From the NCBI RefSeq assembly GCF_023898315.1, contig NC_064622.1, positions 78,068,387 to 78,132,386 on the forward strand: DNA of 64,000 bases, in the 5' to 3' direction. The notes under the pieces were generated by a model. It was not told the origin of the DNA. It saw only the letters and a program-made list of their open reading frames with translations, and ran no database searches. Shown one piece after another: positions 10,401 through 20,989 of the stretch. Position 1 is the first letter of the stretch, and each line of letters starts with the position of its first letter. This DNA comes from Schistocerca nitens (Eukaryota > Arthropoda > Insecta > Orthoptera > Acrididae). The translations under genes were made by a program, and so were the position numbers.

Positions 10401-11334
10401 TAGCAGCCCTGGTTTACAATGTCTGTACTGCAGTGCTCTGCAGTTTGTGTTTACAAGTTGAAGTACTAACGTCGACCAGCCCTAACCAGACAAAGTTGTA
10501 CCCGGTGACGGAACTTGCAAACATGGTTTTCGTGTATGGACAAGCGAATGGAAGCAGCAGTGAAGCGCAAATGTTTTACAGGACCAAATACTCGTGTGAA
10601 AGACATCCGGCTCACACCATGTTTCCATGACTGTTCCAACGATTAAGTGAAACAAGCAATTGGTATAACAGTACGACGAGGGAGGAGGACGACGAACTAT
10701 ACCGACTCCTGAGTTAGAAATGCAGTGGTTGCTCGAGTAGGTGGCGCCTGCAATCAGCATTCCAACAGTCGCACGAGGAATGAATATTTCGCAGAGTAGT
10801 GTGTGGTCAGTGTTACGGGAAATGCAGCTAAACCCCTGTCATCCAAAACAAGTGCATGCTTTGACCCCTGCTGACTTCACATCTCGTGTCGTGTTCAACC
10901 AGTTGTTCTTGCACCACCTTACAGTCGATCCTCACTTTCCTGCACATGTACTTTTCACAGATGAAGCCTGTTTCACCACAAGCGGAATACTACATAGTCG
11001 CAATAGTCATGTTTGGGCCGTGAGAATCCCCGCGCTACAGTTGTGAAAAGGCATCAGCACAGATTATCAGCCAACGTGTGACCAGGCCTACTCAGTGATT
11101 ACGTACTATGCCCGTCTGTTCTTCCTCCCCGCTTAAATGCACCATCGTACTCACAAGGAGACGGCACGACCGTGGGGTCGGGGATTTGTCCGAAATTTTT
11201 TGTGGTGAAAGAAGACCCCCAACACCTCACGTGGTTAAAATATTAGGACGCACTAATCGGAAAATCACGAGAAATATCGATCCAAAGTTTCTTAGGTGCT
11301 TTATGCGTATAACATGTTAGTCCATTGCCGAGCC

Positions 11335-11424
11335 ACCGTCTGGCCTAGATGGTTAGGGCTCGAGCTCGGGCTCGGACTCTTACGCCAGAGGTCTCGGGTT
11401 CGATTCGTCCTCGGGTACTTTTTT
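11335..11424 (+). other. tRNA-like Pol III unit in the left arm
   Basis: An A box TGGCCTAGATGG (11341-11352) and a B box GGTTCGATTCG (11398-11408) are spaced as in a tRNA gene. A T7 run begins at about 11419, which could serve as a Pol III terminator. The unit lies inside the terminal inverted repeat, not between the arms. Confidence 0.6.
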
Positions 11425-11735
11425 TCCTTCTGTTTCATTTTCTTTTGTTATTCCACCAATTATTCAAAAAGTTTCCCAAACCTACATCATTTTAGCTCAA
11501 GAACGTAAAGTTTTTCATTCAATGAAAAATATTCTTGCTCGTTGTTCTATTTCGTTTTATGGGGTTTCAAGGTTTAAAGGGGCTTTGTAAGGGTCTCCTT
11601 GGGATTATAACGGTCATCTGCGCATAGCACTGTGCGCGAGCTGTGAGAAGTAAATGGCAGTTTGTTTTTTGATTTCGTCGTGAACAGGCGTGCCTGTTTC
11701 AAATTTCAACGTGCTATTCCGATCCGAGGTTAAAC

Positions 11736-12537
11736 ATGTCGACTGAAGAAGTTGCTGCCGCATCTGGAATAGGAGAAGAAATTCCTGAAGAATCCATTCG
11801 TGGTGACCTATCAAAATTACGATTGAAGGACGCAGTGGTGTTTTATGAAAAGCTTTGACGGAAAATAATTTAATTGCAAAAAAAGGATGTCGCCAATTGA
11901 AGAGAAAAGAATATCTTTCACAATGGGAGAAGGATATTAAAAGTGGTGGTACGCGAATGGATAAATTTGAGAAGATAGATTCGTGGACCTACGACCGTTT
12001 CGTGGAAGCAAGACAGCAATATCAGCAATGGGCATTGGCTGCGGCTGCACAATTCGTCGATTTTAAATTCAAAGCGTCTGATCGATGGGTCACGGCATTT
12101 AAACAGAAGCACAGAATTTCAGAACGCAAGATCACGAAACTGGTTTCGAAAAAAGAAGCGGCGTCAATGCAGGACATCCAGGCGTCTGCGGAGAACTTTC
12201 GTCGGCAGACGTGCCTTTTAATCCCCCAATAAAAAAATGGTTCAAATGGCTCTGAGTACTATGGGACTTAACATCTGAGGTCATCAGTCCCCTACAACTT
12301 AGAACTACTTAAACCTAACTAACCTAAGGACATCACACACATCCATGCCCGAGGCAGGATTCGAACCTGCGACCGTAGCAGTCGCGCGGTTCCGGACTGA
12401 AGCGCCTAGAACCGCTCGGCCACCGAGGTCAGCTAATCCCCCAATACCATGAGGATTATGTGATAAATACTGACCAAACAGGTAAATATATGTTTTCGGC
12501 GTACAAAAGGTTTTTTACCGATGTAATATATCAACGA
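11736..12537 (+). pseudogene. pogo/Tigger-like transposase N-terminus (CENP-B-type DNA-binding domain)
   Basis: ATG at 11736 (MSTEEVAAASGIGEEIPEES). One frame break near 11855 follows YEK, and the reading continues LTENNLIAKKGCRQLKRKEY. The segment WALAAAAQFVDFKFKASDRW followed by VTAFKQKHRISERKITKLV is a CENP-B/Tc5-type helix-turn-helix. After removal of the SINE and one copy of its target duplication, the frame continues YHEDYVINTDQTGKYMF. The Asp in NTDQTG probably corresponds to the first DDE residue. The rest of the catalytic domain is missing: the right arm follows almost at once. It may still encode a DNA-binding-only remnant, but the breaks argue against function. Confidence 0.75.
12232..12433 (-). 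repeat. tRNA-derived SINE1 in the pogo-like transposase
   Basis: The copy is inverted: the tail (ATGGTTCAAATGGCTCTGAG) comes first and the head last. The perfect 13-bp target duplication TAATCCCCCAATA is at 12219-12231 and 12434-12446. Confidence 0.95.
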
Positions 12538-13967
12538 ACTACTGATGGCCTTGGGAGAGCCAGTCATGACAAAACTCTACCATCTGGTGAGCAAGATGTA
12601 TGAGACAGGCGAAATACCCACAGACTTCAAGAAGAATATAATAATTCCAATACCAAAGAAAGCAGGTGTTGACAGATGTGAAAATTACCGAACTATCAGT
12701 TTAATAAGTCACAGCTGCAAAATACTAACGCGAATTCTTTACAGACGAATGGAAAGACTGATAGAAGCGGACCTCGGGGAAGATCAGTTTGGATTCCGTA
12801 GAAATGTTGGAACACGTGAGGCAATACTAACCTTACGACTTATCTTAGAAGAAAGATTAAGAAAAGGCAAACCGACGTTTCTAGCATTTGTAGACTTAGA
12901 GAAAGCTGTTGACAACGTTAACTGGAATACTCTCTTTCAAATTCTGAAGGTGGCAGGGGTAAAATACAGAGAGCGAAAGGCTATTTACAATTTGTACAGA
13001 AACCAGATGGCAGTTATAAGAGTCGAGGGGCATGAAAGGGAAGCAGTGGTTGGGAAAGGAGTGAGACAGGGTTGTAGCCTCTCCCCGATGTTATTCAATC
13101 TGTATATTGAGCAAGCAGTAAAGGAAACAAAAGAAAAATTCGGAGTAGGTATTGAAATTCATGGAGAAGAAGTAAAAACTTTGAGGTTCGCCGATGACAT
13201 TGTAATTCTGTCAGAGACAGCAAAGGACTTGGAAGAGCAGTTGAACGGAATGGACAGTGTCTTGAAAGGAGGATATAAGATGAACATCAACAAAAGCAAA
13301 ACGAGGATAATGGAATGTAGTCAAATTAAATCGGGTGATGCTGAGGGGATTAGATTAGGAAATGAGACACTTAAAGTAGTAAAGGAGTTTTGCTATTTAG
13401 GGAGTAAAATAACTGATGATGGTCGAAGTAGAGAGGATATAAAATGTAGACTGGCAATGGCAAGGAAATCGTTTCTGAAGAAGAGAAATTTGTTAACATC
13501 GAGTATAGATTTAAGTGTCAGGAAGTCCTTTCTGAAAGTATTTGTATGGAGTGTAGCCATGTATGGAAGTGAAACATGGACGATAACCAGTTTAGACAAG
13601 AAGAGAATAGAAGCTTTCGAAATGTGGTGCTACAGAAGAATGCTGAAGATAGGGTGGGTAGATCACGTAACTAATGAGGAGGTATTGAATAGGATTGGGG
13701 AGAAGAGAAGTTTGTGGCACAACTTGACTAGAAGAAGGGATCAGTTGGTAGGACATGTTTTGAGGCATCAAGGGATCACAAATTTAGCATTGGAGTGCAG
13801 CGTGGAGGGTAAAAATCGTAGAGGGAGACCAAGAGATCAATACACTAAGCAGATTCAGAAGGATGTAGGTTGCAGTATGTACAGGGAGATGAAGAAGCTA
13901 GCACAGGATAGAGTAGCATGGAGAGCTGCATCAAACCAGTCTCAGGACTGAAGACCACAACAACAAC
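12538..13967 (+). mobile_element. 5'-truncated LINE (RTE-like)
   Basis: The target duplication AATATATCAACGA lies at 12525-12537 and 13968-13980, so both ends are exact. The 3' end is a short simple repeat (CAACAACAACAA), as in RTE-type LINEs. The endonuclease half and the 5' UTR are absent, which is the usual outcome of incomplete target-primed reverse transcription. Confidence 0.9.
12545..13951 (+). CDS. LINE reverse transcriptase (partial, open)
   Basis: A 468-residue open frame without internal stops. Reverse transcriptase motifs: PIPKKAGVDRCENYRTISLI, then EDQFGFRRNVGTREAIL, AFVDLEKAVDNVNW, GVRQGCSLSPMLFNLYIEQA and the catalytic RFADDIVIL at about 13186-13212. The C-terminal part (YGSETWTITSLDKKRIEAFE, then RRMLKIGWVDHVTNEEVL) is the conserved LINE C-terminus. 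It recalls RTE/BovB-type proteins, though the clade is a judgement from memory. The first in-frame ATG is at 12545, but the true protein start is lost with the 5' half. Normally the protein copies its own RNA into nicked target DNA. The intact frame suggests a young insertion. Confidence 0.85.
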   Translation: MALGEPVMTKLYHLVSKMYETGEIPTDFKKNIIIPIPKKAGVDRCENYRTISLISHSCKILTRILYRRMERLIEADLGEDQFGFRRNVGTREAILTLRLILEERLRKGKPTFLAFVDLEKAVDNVNWNTLFQILKVAGVKYRERKAIYNLYRNQMAVIRVEGHEREAVVGKGVRQGCSLSPMLFNLYIEQAVKETKEKFGVGIEIHGEEVKTLRFADDIVILSETAKDLEEQLNGMDSVLKGGYKMNINKSKTRIMECSQIKSGDAEGIRLGNETLKVVKEFCYLGSKITDDGRSREDIKCRLAMARKSFLKKRNLLTSSIDLSVRKSFLKVFVWSVAMYGSETWTITSLDKKRIEAFEMWCYRRMLKIGWVDHVTNEEVLNRIGEKRSLWHNLTRRRDQLVGHVLRHQGITNLALECSVEGKNRRGRPRDQYTKQIQKDVGCSMYREMKKLAQDRVAWRAASNQSQD

Positions 13968-14110
13968 AATATATCAACGAGCATGAGCATGAATATTTTT
14001 CAGTGAATGAAAAACTTTCCATTCTTCAGCAAAAATAATGTGGGTTTGGGAAACTTTTTGAATAATTGGTGGAATAACAAAAGAAAATGAAACAGAAGGA
14101 AAAAAAGTAC

Positions 14111-14200
14111 CAGAGGACGAATCTAACCCGAGACCTCTGGCGTAACAGCCCGAGCCCGAGCCCGAGCCCTAACCATCTAGGCCAGACGGCGGCTCGGCAA
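14111..14200 (-). other. tRNA-like Pol III unit in the right arm
   Basis: This is the inverted copy of the unit at 11335-11424. The A box TGGCCTAGATGG is intact on the minus strand, the B box is slightly decayed (GGTTAGATTCG), and a T7 run follows. Confidence 0.55.
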
Positions 14201-14926
14201 TGGACTAACATTATTTACTCATAAGTCACCTAAGAAATTTCGGATCGATTTTCCTCGGGATTTTCCGAGTAGTGCGTCCTAATATTTTAACCACGTGAGA
14301 TGTTAGGGGTCTTCTTTCACCACCCAAAATTTCGGACAAATCCCCGACCCCACGGTCGTGCCGTCTCCTTGTCAGTGTTAATCATAGACGTACTCCCCAG
14401 GTTCCTGAAACAAATCTCACTCGTTACTGAAGTGCGTATGTGGTTCCAATATGACGGAGCCCCTCCCCTCATTTAGGACTGTCGGTTCGTATTACCAGCA
14501 CCAGACATTCTCTGAGAAGTGTTTAGGCAGAGGATGTCCTGTTTCGTGGCCAACAAGTTCACCTGATCTCAGCCCACTTGATTTCTTCTTCTGGGGCCAT
14601 GTGAAAAGTCTCGTGTACGAGACGCCTGTCGACACTGAAAAGGATCTCCTGGCTAGGATTCTCACTGCCTGCGACGCTGTTCAGACGTCACAGGAGGTAT
14701 CGGAACGAGTACGTCAGAACCATGTGTGGCGATGTCAAGCCTGCATTAACGCTGGCGGACGCAATTTTGAATAACAATTGTAAACATAGTAGTCGCAGCT
14801 TTTGAAACTTGTGCAGGAAAATGGAATCCATCATTACTGTACCGTAGAGTAAGGACTCACTTAGGATTTTCGGTCTCGCTGACATCAAGTTACGTGCGCC
14901 GTTATTATTCCATCATGAGGGAAAAT

Positions 14927-15174
14927 GTCCGCGGATCGTGGTCTTGCTGTAGCGTTCTCGCTTCCCGCGCACGGGATCCCGGGTTCGATTCCCGGCGGGG
15001 TCAGGGATTTTCTCTGCCTCGAGATGACTGGGAGTTGTGTGTCTTTCATCATCATTTCATCCTCATTCACTCGCAAGTCGCCGTAGTGGCGTTAAAGAAC
15101 TTGTGGAGCGGCGGCCGAACCGTCCCGCGAGGGGTCTCCCGGCCACCAATGGCAAACGCTCATAATTCATTAAC
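14927..15174 (+). repeat. tRNA-derived SINE2
   Basis: The head holds a B box (GGGTTCGATTCCCGGC) and then the family body GGGATTTTCTCTGCC and GCAAGTCGCCGTAGTGGCG. Target duplication AGGGAAAAT at 14918-14926 and 15175-15183. The tRNA head and body differ from SINE1. Other copies: 22224-22477, 22517-22733 and the chimera at 23722-23911. Confidence 0.85.
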
Positions 15175-15414
15175 AGGGAAAATTACGTTAGGGTGTTGGG
15201 AAGTTTTCAGCGGGAATTATGTGAGTCGAGATCAGGGTTCGGAAGCTGGGGCCCTTAGTTCGACACCTGCTCGAGGCTAATGCGGAGCTTGGGAAGATTT
15301 TCGCTTATACTTTTCGACTTGGTCGTCTCCTGTCTAGGGTCCCTTACCTCAAATCGATACATGCACGCTTCTCCTCATTCCTAAAAGTTTGTATCATCAC
15401 GGAATCACCCTGTA

Positions 15415-15958
15415 TGATAGCACTGAGTGGTAGACGGTACTTGAAATAATGTAGGCAATACAAATAATTTAACACTTACATTTCAAAGTTATACTTATTT
15501 ACTGCTTCAATCTGTTTCAAACGCGAATATGCTTCTCAGTTTGGGTCCGCTCGATACAACTGTCACAGGACAAGGGACAGAGTAACCTTGTCATTTGTTT
15601 TTCGTCCTTGCTCGATAAAAATTACTCAGAAGCAGAGATAAAGTTTGCTCAAATGAGCGGATAATCGACACCAAAAGATACGAACGAGAAAAGGATAATG
15701 TATAGTACTAATTATAAAACCATGAAACTAAAAATATTGTCGCAGCCAGTGGCGGTGCGACATTACAACTATCGTGAATCAAGTGAGCACGTGGAGGCCT
15801 CTGTTCACAAGGATGTATTCTTCCAGAATATGATATAAATGACATTATTGTACGGGAATAAGTAACGTACATTATCTATCTAACTAGTTCTCTCTGGAAC
15901 TTCAAATGATATGACGTGCTTGAACTGTTTAAAAAGCTCTGCTACGTATTTCTTCCCG
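15415..15958. other. Gene-free stretch
   Basis: AT-rich sequence with no element end or promoter motif that I recognise. Confidence 0.5.
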
Positions 15959-15972
15959 TTGCAAGTATGATG

Positions 15973-16163
15973 GCCGGCCGGGGTGGCCGAGCGGTTCTAG
16001 GCGCTACAGTCTGGAACCGCGCGACCGCTACGGTCGCAGGTTCGAATCCTGCCTCGGGCATGGATGTCTGTGATGTCCTTAGGTTAGTTAGGTTTAAGTA
16101 GTTCTAAGTTCTAGGGGACTGATGTCCTTAGAAGTTGAGTCCCATAGTGCTCAGAGCCATTTT
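15973..16163 (+). repeat. tRNA-derived SINE1
   Basis: GGCCGGCCGGGGTGGCCGAG head with A box, B box GGTTCGAATCCTG, tail GAGCCATTTT. Target duplication TTGCAAGTATGATG at 15959-15972 and 16164-16177 is perfect. Confidence 0.95.
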
Positions 16164-16177
16164 TTGCAAGTATGATG

Positions 16178-16566
16178 AATATGAACACACAAAAATTAGA
16201 AGATTCTGCTTCCGCTACTCTAGTCTGCGTACTAAGTTGCTATTATGTTCTTCGATAGGAACAAATGATCAACTACATAAGATGTATGCATTTTTGTGTT
16301 TTTCAGTAGGGAAGAGAGAATTTGAAAAAAAAAATCAAACAGTAATTTCATTACAATATTTTGTATGTAGTTTTGTCGCTATATATCTACCACCACATTA
16401 CTTATTTATCTGCAAAAGAATTATTGGTGTCAGTTGAGCCTTCTGTCGTTGCTTGGTAGAACAGCTTCACAATTATAAAGAAAAGGACAAAATTGTGGAG
16501 TTCTGCAATACTAATTTATTTAATTAACCGGTTATCAGCTTACGAAGCCATTATGATACTATAATA
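16178..16566. other. Gene-free stretch
   Basis: AT-rich; no coding potential or repeat signature seen. Confidence 0.5.
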
Positions 16567-16812
16567 CAATGACGAGCAAAAACAAAACAAAACAAAAAAA
16601 ATCGCAACACCAAAAAGTAATTAATGTACAATAATAACATTCAGGGAATTCATTTGTCTAGGTAACATATTTAAGTGATTAAAATTACAAGATCACAGGT
16701 TAACGTAAGTACGACATAAACGGTTGCAAATGTGAAACAATGGTACGTTAATAACCGGCGGAAACGACAGATTGTTGAATACAAGAATGCAGACATGTGC
16801 CGGATGTAACGA
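16567..16812 (-). mobile_element. Lone end of a Tc1-like element
   Basis: After a TA at 16565-16566 the sequence runs CAATGACGAGC, an A-rich stretch with repeated CAAAA, then ATCGCAACACCAAAAAG. The A-rich run leading into CAACACCAA resembles the left end of the element at 4808. It stops near GTGCCGGATGTAACG, so only one terminus remains. Confidence 0.55.
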
Positions 16813-17822
16813 TAGCCTTACTCACTGTAAAATTTGATTAGGCATATGCGATCACGGTCAGTTATATCGAAATCCAGTGCACCAGTTAGGAAAAGGGAGG
16901 TTACAGTGTTACATCACATCATTTACATGTGTTATATACAGTAAAGGCCCTTTAACATCCCTGTGGAATAAGATTAAAGATATTTTTACCGCTAATGATA
17001 TGGCCGCTTTCACCTGACGTATTTTGACTGTATTTTGTTCACATCACTGTCGTAATAACTACAAACTGAGAACGTTTGCTTACCGTCTGTTGGCAAACGC
17101 TGTTTTCGGAGAATGTCTTGAGCTCTAAAATACAGCTCTAACAGCCTGATTGTTTGGTTGTTTGCCTGTCTTTTTGGGAAGTGTCGTGACGCTTAACAAT
17201 TTCTGTCTCTGCTCTAGCGCTGTTATAAACACAGTAGCATGTTACACTGTTTTATAGACTGTCAGAGCGTCTGCTTAAAAGGAAATATATCTGTCTTTAG
17301 ATATATTCCTAACAACTTCTGTGTTGGAGAAACAAGGTGAAAGAGATTAAAAACGAAGTAGTATCGAATCGATGCAAATTATAAAATTATAAAAGTAAGA
17401 TATCTTATTGAAAACAATAATTTTTGTAGAAAAGTAAAAAAAAAAAAAAAAACGTTTTTACGTTGATGTCTTCTCGTTGAATGTGGATTGCCCAGTGATA
17501 TTAAGTTGTTGTGTTCCCATTAGGTCCTGTATCAGTCCGTAACGTTCTCCGGACATAAATCTGGCGCAACGTCGCAACAGGATGCGAAAGTTTTTTTAAA
17601 AGCGATAATTGAGGGAAAGTTACATAGATGGGCAAAGAGATACTGCTGATGTCTGAAACGAGGCAACGCCGAGTTGATGGCTTATTATAGTCGTGTAGCA
17701 CTCAGATAGCATCTCGCAGGAGTCTCGCCTCGTCGGTCGTTCCTGAGTGCTGCTTCTGAAGTGTGAACTATCGCCGGGCCATGAACTTCCCTCGCTGCGG
17801 TTCTGGAAACGTCGTCGAAGAA
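16813..17822. other. Gene-free stretch
   Basis: No gene or element identified. A pure A run of about 19 bases lies at 17436-17454. Confidence 0.5.
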
Positions 17823-18182
17823 CAGCAGAGTCAAGGAAATTTCCTGGCGGACTAAAACCGACCCGGACTCGATCTCGGGAGATGCTTTTATCGACTGAGC
17901 TATCCAGGCGCGACTCTCGGCCCATCTTCACAGCTTCAGTCCTGTTAGCAACTCTTTCTTACTCTCCAGAATTCAGAGACCCTGTCCAGCATACTTCTCG
18001 GGACTAGAACTCCTGGAAGGAAGGACACCCAGAACTTGTTTAGCCTCAACTTATGGGATTGTTTCCAGAATGATTCGCTCTGAAGCGAAGTTTACGCTGC
18101 TTTGAAACTTTGGAAGTTTCAACAAAACAGGCTCCATCATCGAGTTCTGACCGGGCAGACAGTTTTAATAAATCAGGAAGTT
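17823..18182. repeat. Decayed fold-back repeat FB1
   Basis: Begins TTTCCTGGCGGACTAAAACC with a tRNA-like head on the minus strand (complements of a B box at about 17869 and an A box GAGCTATCCAGG at 17897-17908). It ends AGTTTTAATAAATCAGGAAGTTTCAG. The middle CTCCTGGAAGGAAGGACACC and GGGATTGTTTCCAGAATG match the FB1 interior at 3700-3765. Confidence 0.65.
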
Positions 18183-18653
18183 TCAGATCAGCGCCCATCC
18201 CCGCTGCAGACGGGAGGATTATGCGGGAAAAGTTCCCCTATGCTGATACTAAGGCAGTTCTGTTCGATATTCTTTCTTCCAGAGAGGTGGGCAGAGACTC
18301 CGCTGCTAAAGTAGGATAATAGCAGAGAGTTAACAGTGGAGCTGTGACGGCAGGCCGAGATTCGTGAGATGGATATTCCTTCTGGAAGTGTTGTTTCACA
18401 AAGTATGCTAAATATGCCAGAGCACAACATGACTGAGATTGACAGTATCTTGGCAAAGGAAAACATTACACTTTGCAGAAGTAAGAATATAAATAGCTGA
18501 AACAATTTTCTTTGAAAACCATTAAACAATAAGAAAGCCAGCTCTACTGAAGAAGAAAATGGTTTTTTGACGTTCGGTAGCGAGAAAGGAAACAAAACGC
18601 AATGGATAATAAAGTGTAAAAAGATGCTGTCTATCGCCTTCTACATATTGTTT

Positions 18654-18690
18654 TGTGTGTGTGTGTGTGTGTGTGTCTGTGTGTATACAA
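18654..18690. repeat. (TG)n microsatellite
   Basis: About 14 TG units with one C interruption. Confidence 0.95.
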
Positions 18691-18756
18691 CGTGTTAAAA
18701 GAAAGAATTCCATATTTTGAGAAGTTGTGGTGTGGAACAAAACAATATAAAAACTT

Positions 18757-18894
18757 CCAGTAAACATTTGCTCCAAAATGCATACCTTACGAGCTTTGAG
18801 ATTTGTTCAGTAGAAAAGATGTGTTCCACAGTGGTGAAGACGGACAAGCGCACATAGCTGTTAAGGTATGCATTTTGGAGCATATTTTTACTGG
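18757..18894. repeat. Hairpin-forming inverted repeat
   Basis: The arm CCAGTAAACATTTGCTCCAA continuing to 18789 is complemented at 18862-18894, about 33 bp per arm with two or three mismatches and a 72-bp loop. No coding content. It may be part of a non-autonomous element. Confidence 0.75.
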
Positions 18895-19848
18895 ACATTT
18901 CTTCTTGCTTTGGTGCATAGTAGCACCTCCCAAACTATGGATTACTTTTGTTGATATTCTGTGTATTCCGTCGAGCAAAGAAAGCTATGTTTTGAAGTGT
19001 TTCGACGGCTCTTTTCTTTTACTTCTTAGCAGTGAACAAAATTTATCATGCAACCTTCTTAAAGAACATGCGTGGCGAATTATGACTTGGCCATTGATAA
19101 ATTTTAATATCACTGTTATGTCCTTTAGCATGCCCATGACCATCCATTTACCTTACCATAAGTATATTTTTTATAATCCGACTTTTTGTGAAACGTAACG
19201 TATCTCATAACCTCACTTTCGCCATTCAGTACCTATCTAACGTTAAGTGACGTCGCGAGTTGTTGACGTTCCGTCCAGTGTGAACATTTAATGGTGACGT
19301 TCCCTTCCATTCTGTCACGTTCCTCTGACGTTCAGTGAGAATCGACTTCTGCTCCCATAATGCCGACATCGTGCGTTATATTACTGATCATGAAACACAT
19401 TACTTCCTTCAACTTGTGTCTCGCATAGTGATCGAGAAGTTAAAATCAGAAACATTTAAGCATTGTCACACCCTTTAGAAAAATAGGGGAATTGGAAGGC
19501 TATGAGAAGAATCAAGGAAGTGTGAGTTATGTAAAAGTAGGAGGACACAAGACAGACTGGTCAGAATAGGATAATAGACTGAAGCAAGAGAGTCCACAAT
19601 CCCTTCTACTCTTCATCAACGATTTGGATGAAACAATAGGAGAAGTGGCAGCACGAATAGGTGATGAAAATATGAAATTAATGGCGTTTGCAGATGATCT
19701 AACTGTTTGACGAAATGGAGAAGGAGGGGTACAAGAAGAGCTTAATGAATGTGAGGAGGAGGTGGGACAGTGTTGATTGCAATTTAATTCAAAGAAGTGT
19801 GAAGTAATGGTGGTGAAGAGGAATAAAGTGAGACTAGCAACGCACGTA

Positions 19849-20502
19849 CGAGGACGTGCTGAAAAGTAGTGTCTCCGAATTTTTTATGTGAAAGCTGTTA
19901 AAAGTTTTTAAATAAAATAAACTTTATTAACAAATATGTATCTTTATTCTTCATGTCTACATATTTAGCTCTAAACATAGTCACGCTGAGGACGAACACA
20001 TTTCTCTCAACAAGGGATCAGTTTGTTGATACCGTCGCAGTAGAATGTGTAACTTTGTCGACGGCGCCACAACCTCACCTTTGCTTGCACCCCTTCATCA
20101 CTATCAAAGCGAAGCCTCAAAAGTGTTCTTTAGGTTCAGGAAACAGATCAAAAGCGGATGGGACAGAGTGCTGTGCATATGTAGACGTTAAGAAAATGGT
20201 TCAAATGGCTCTGAGCACTATGCGACTTAACTTCTGAGGTCATCAGTCGCCTAGAACTTAGAACTAATTAAACCTAACTAACCTAAGGACATCACACACA
20301 TCCATGCCCGAGGCAGGATTCGAACCTGCGACCGTAGCGGTCACGCGGTTCCAGACTGAAGCGCCTTTAACCGCACGGCCATACCGGCCGGCTAGACGTT
20401 AAGAATAAAGTTGTAGAATGTTAATTATGTTTGTTTTACTTAAAAATCTTTAAGAGTTTTCACAGCCAAAACTTGGAGATATTGCTTTCCAGCAGGTTAC
20501 CG
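19849..20502 (-). mobile_element. Internally deleted mariner-type element
   Basis: The left terminus CGAGGACGTGCTGAAAAGTA follows TA (19847-19848). The right terminus ATTGCTTTCCAGCAGGTTACCG precedes TA (20503-20504) and is a decayed complement. Traces of a mariner C-terminal region are on the minus strand (about 19965-20180). A SINE1 is inside. A related single end (GAGGGCGTGCTGAAAAGTAA) is at 24846. Confidence 0.7.
20195..20392 (-). repeat. tRNA-derived SINE1
   Basis: Inverted copy; target duplication TAGACGTTAAGAA at 20182-20194 and 20393-20405. Confidence 0.95.
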
Positions 20503-20989
20503 TAAATGCTAGGGGTCAAGTATTGAAGAAAGTACGTAGAAAGACTATGCTGGGAGCGTAATAGCGGACAACGGAAGGAGTGATAGGGATAGTAAGAGGG
20601 GAAGGCTAACACATGGATTCCTGCAGAATGTAAGAAGCCTTACCTGCAGCAAGGCTGTGCCACTAAAAAGCAAGCAATTGTTATACCGTGCATATTGTGC
20701 TCCAATACTCATATATACGTCGGAAACGTGGGTAATGAAAAAACCAGGTGAGCAATATACAGGCTTGCGAGATGAAATTTCAAAGAAGCAGGGCAGGAAT
20801 CACAAAAATGAAAAGAGTGAGGAACGCGACGGTGAGAGAAATAGTGAGAGAGAAGCCCATACCAGAGACAGTAGAAATGATATGATACGACGGTTGCCCA
20901 GAAAGTAATGCACCGCATTTTTTTCAGCAATTCTTTATTGTATGTAATGAGAATTACACACACGAAAGAGTGGTGTTATATCTACACAA

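Larger units (their letters stand above)
11150..14378 (+). mobile_element. pogo-like element with about 370-bp inverted arms
   Basis: The left arm (11150-11520) starts with ACAAGGAGACGGCACGACCG after a TA. The right arm (about 14010-14378) is its inverted complement ending CTCCTTGTCAGTG before a TA. The arms match over nearly their full length with scattered differences. Inside is a CENP-B-type transposase N-terminus with no catalytic remainder, so this is an internally deleted derivative. It carries a SINE (12232-12433) and a LINE (12538-13967), each with its own target duplication. Confidence 0.85.
10520..14774 (+). pseudogene. DD41D-type transposase, interrupted and decayed
   Basis: Recognisable parts in order are ELANMVFVYGQANG (about 10520), MNISQSSVWSVLREMQLNP (about 10781), VLFTDEACFTT with the first Asp (about 10950), LPPRLNAPSY ending at the TA at 11148, then IDVLPRFLKQIS resuming at about 14385. 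MWFQYDGAPP (second Asp) and SPDLSPLDFFFWGHVKSL (third Asp) follow, ending RCQACINAGGRNFE at 14774. These align in order with the better copy at 57520-58659. Several stops and frame changes are present in addition to the 3.2-kb insertion, so it is non-functional. Confidence 0.85.
10400..15412 (+). mobile_element. DD41D (rosa/visitor-like) transposon split by nested insertions
   Basis: Transposase pieces lie at about 10520-11147 and again at 14381-14774. The right terminus GGAATCACCCTG at 15401-15412 is followed by TA. A matching left terminus was not found, so the left border is approximate. A pogo-like element (11150-14378) splits the gene at a TA, and a tRNA SINE sits in the 3' part (14927-15174). 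The family resembles the element at 57378-58965. Confidence 0.8.

Noticed and set aside
11341-11410. A functional tRNA gene in the pogo-like arm
   Set aside because: A and B boxes fit, but an acceptor stem and regular anticodon arm are not evident, and the same unit recurs inverted in the other arm, so it is treated as tRNA-like.
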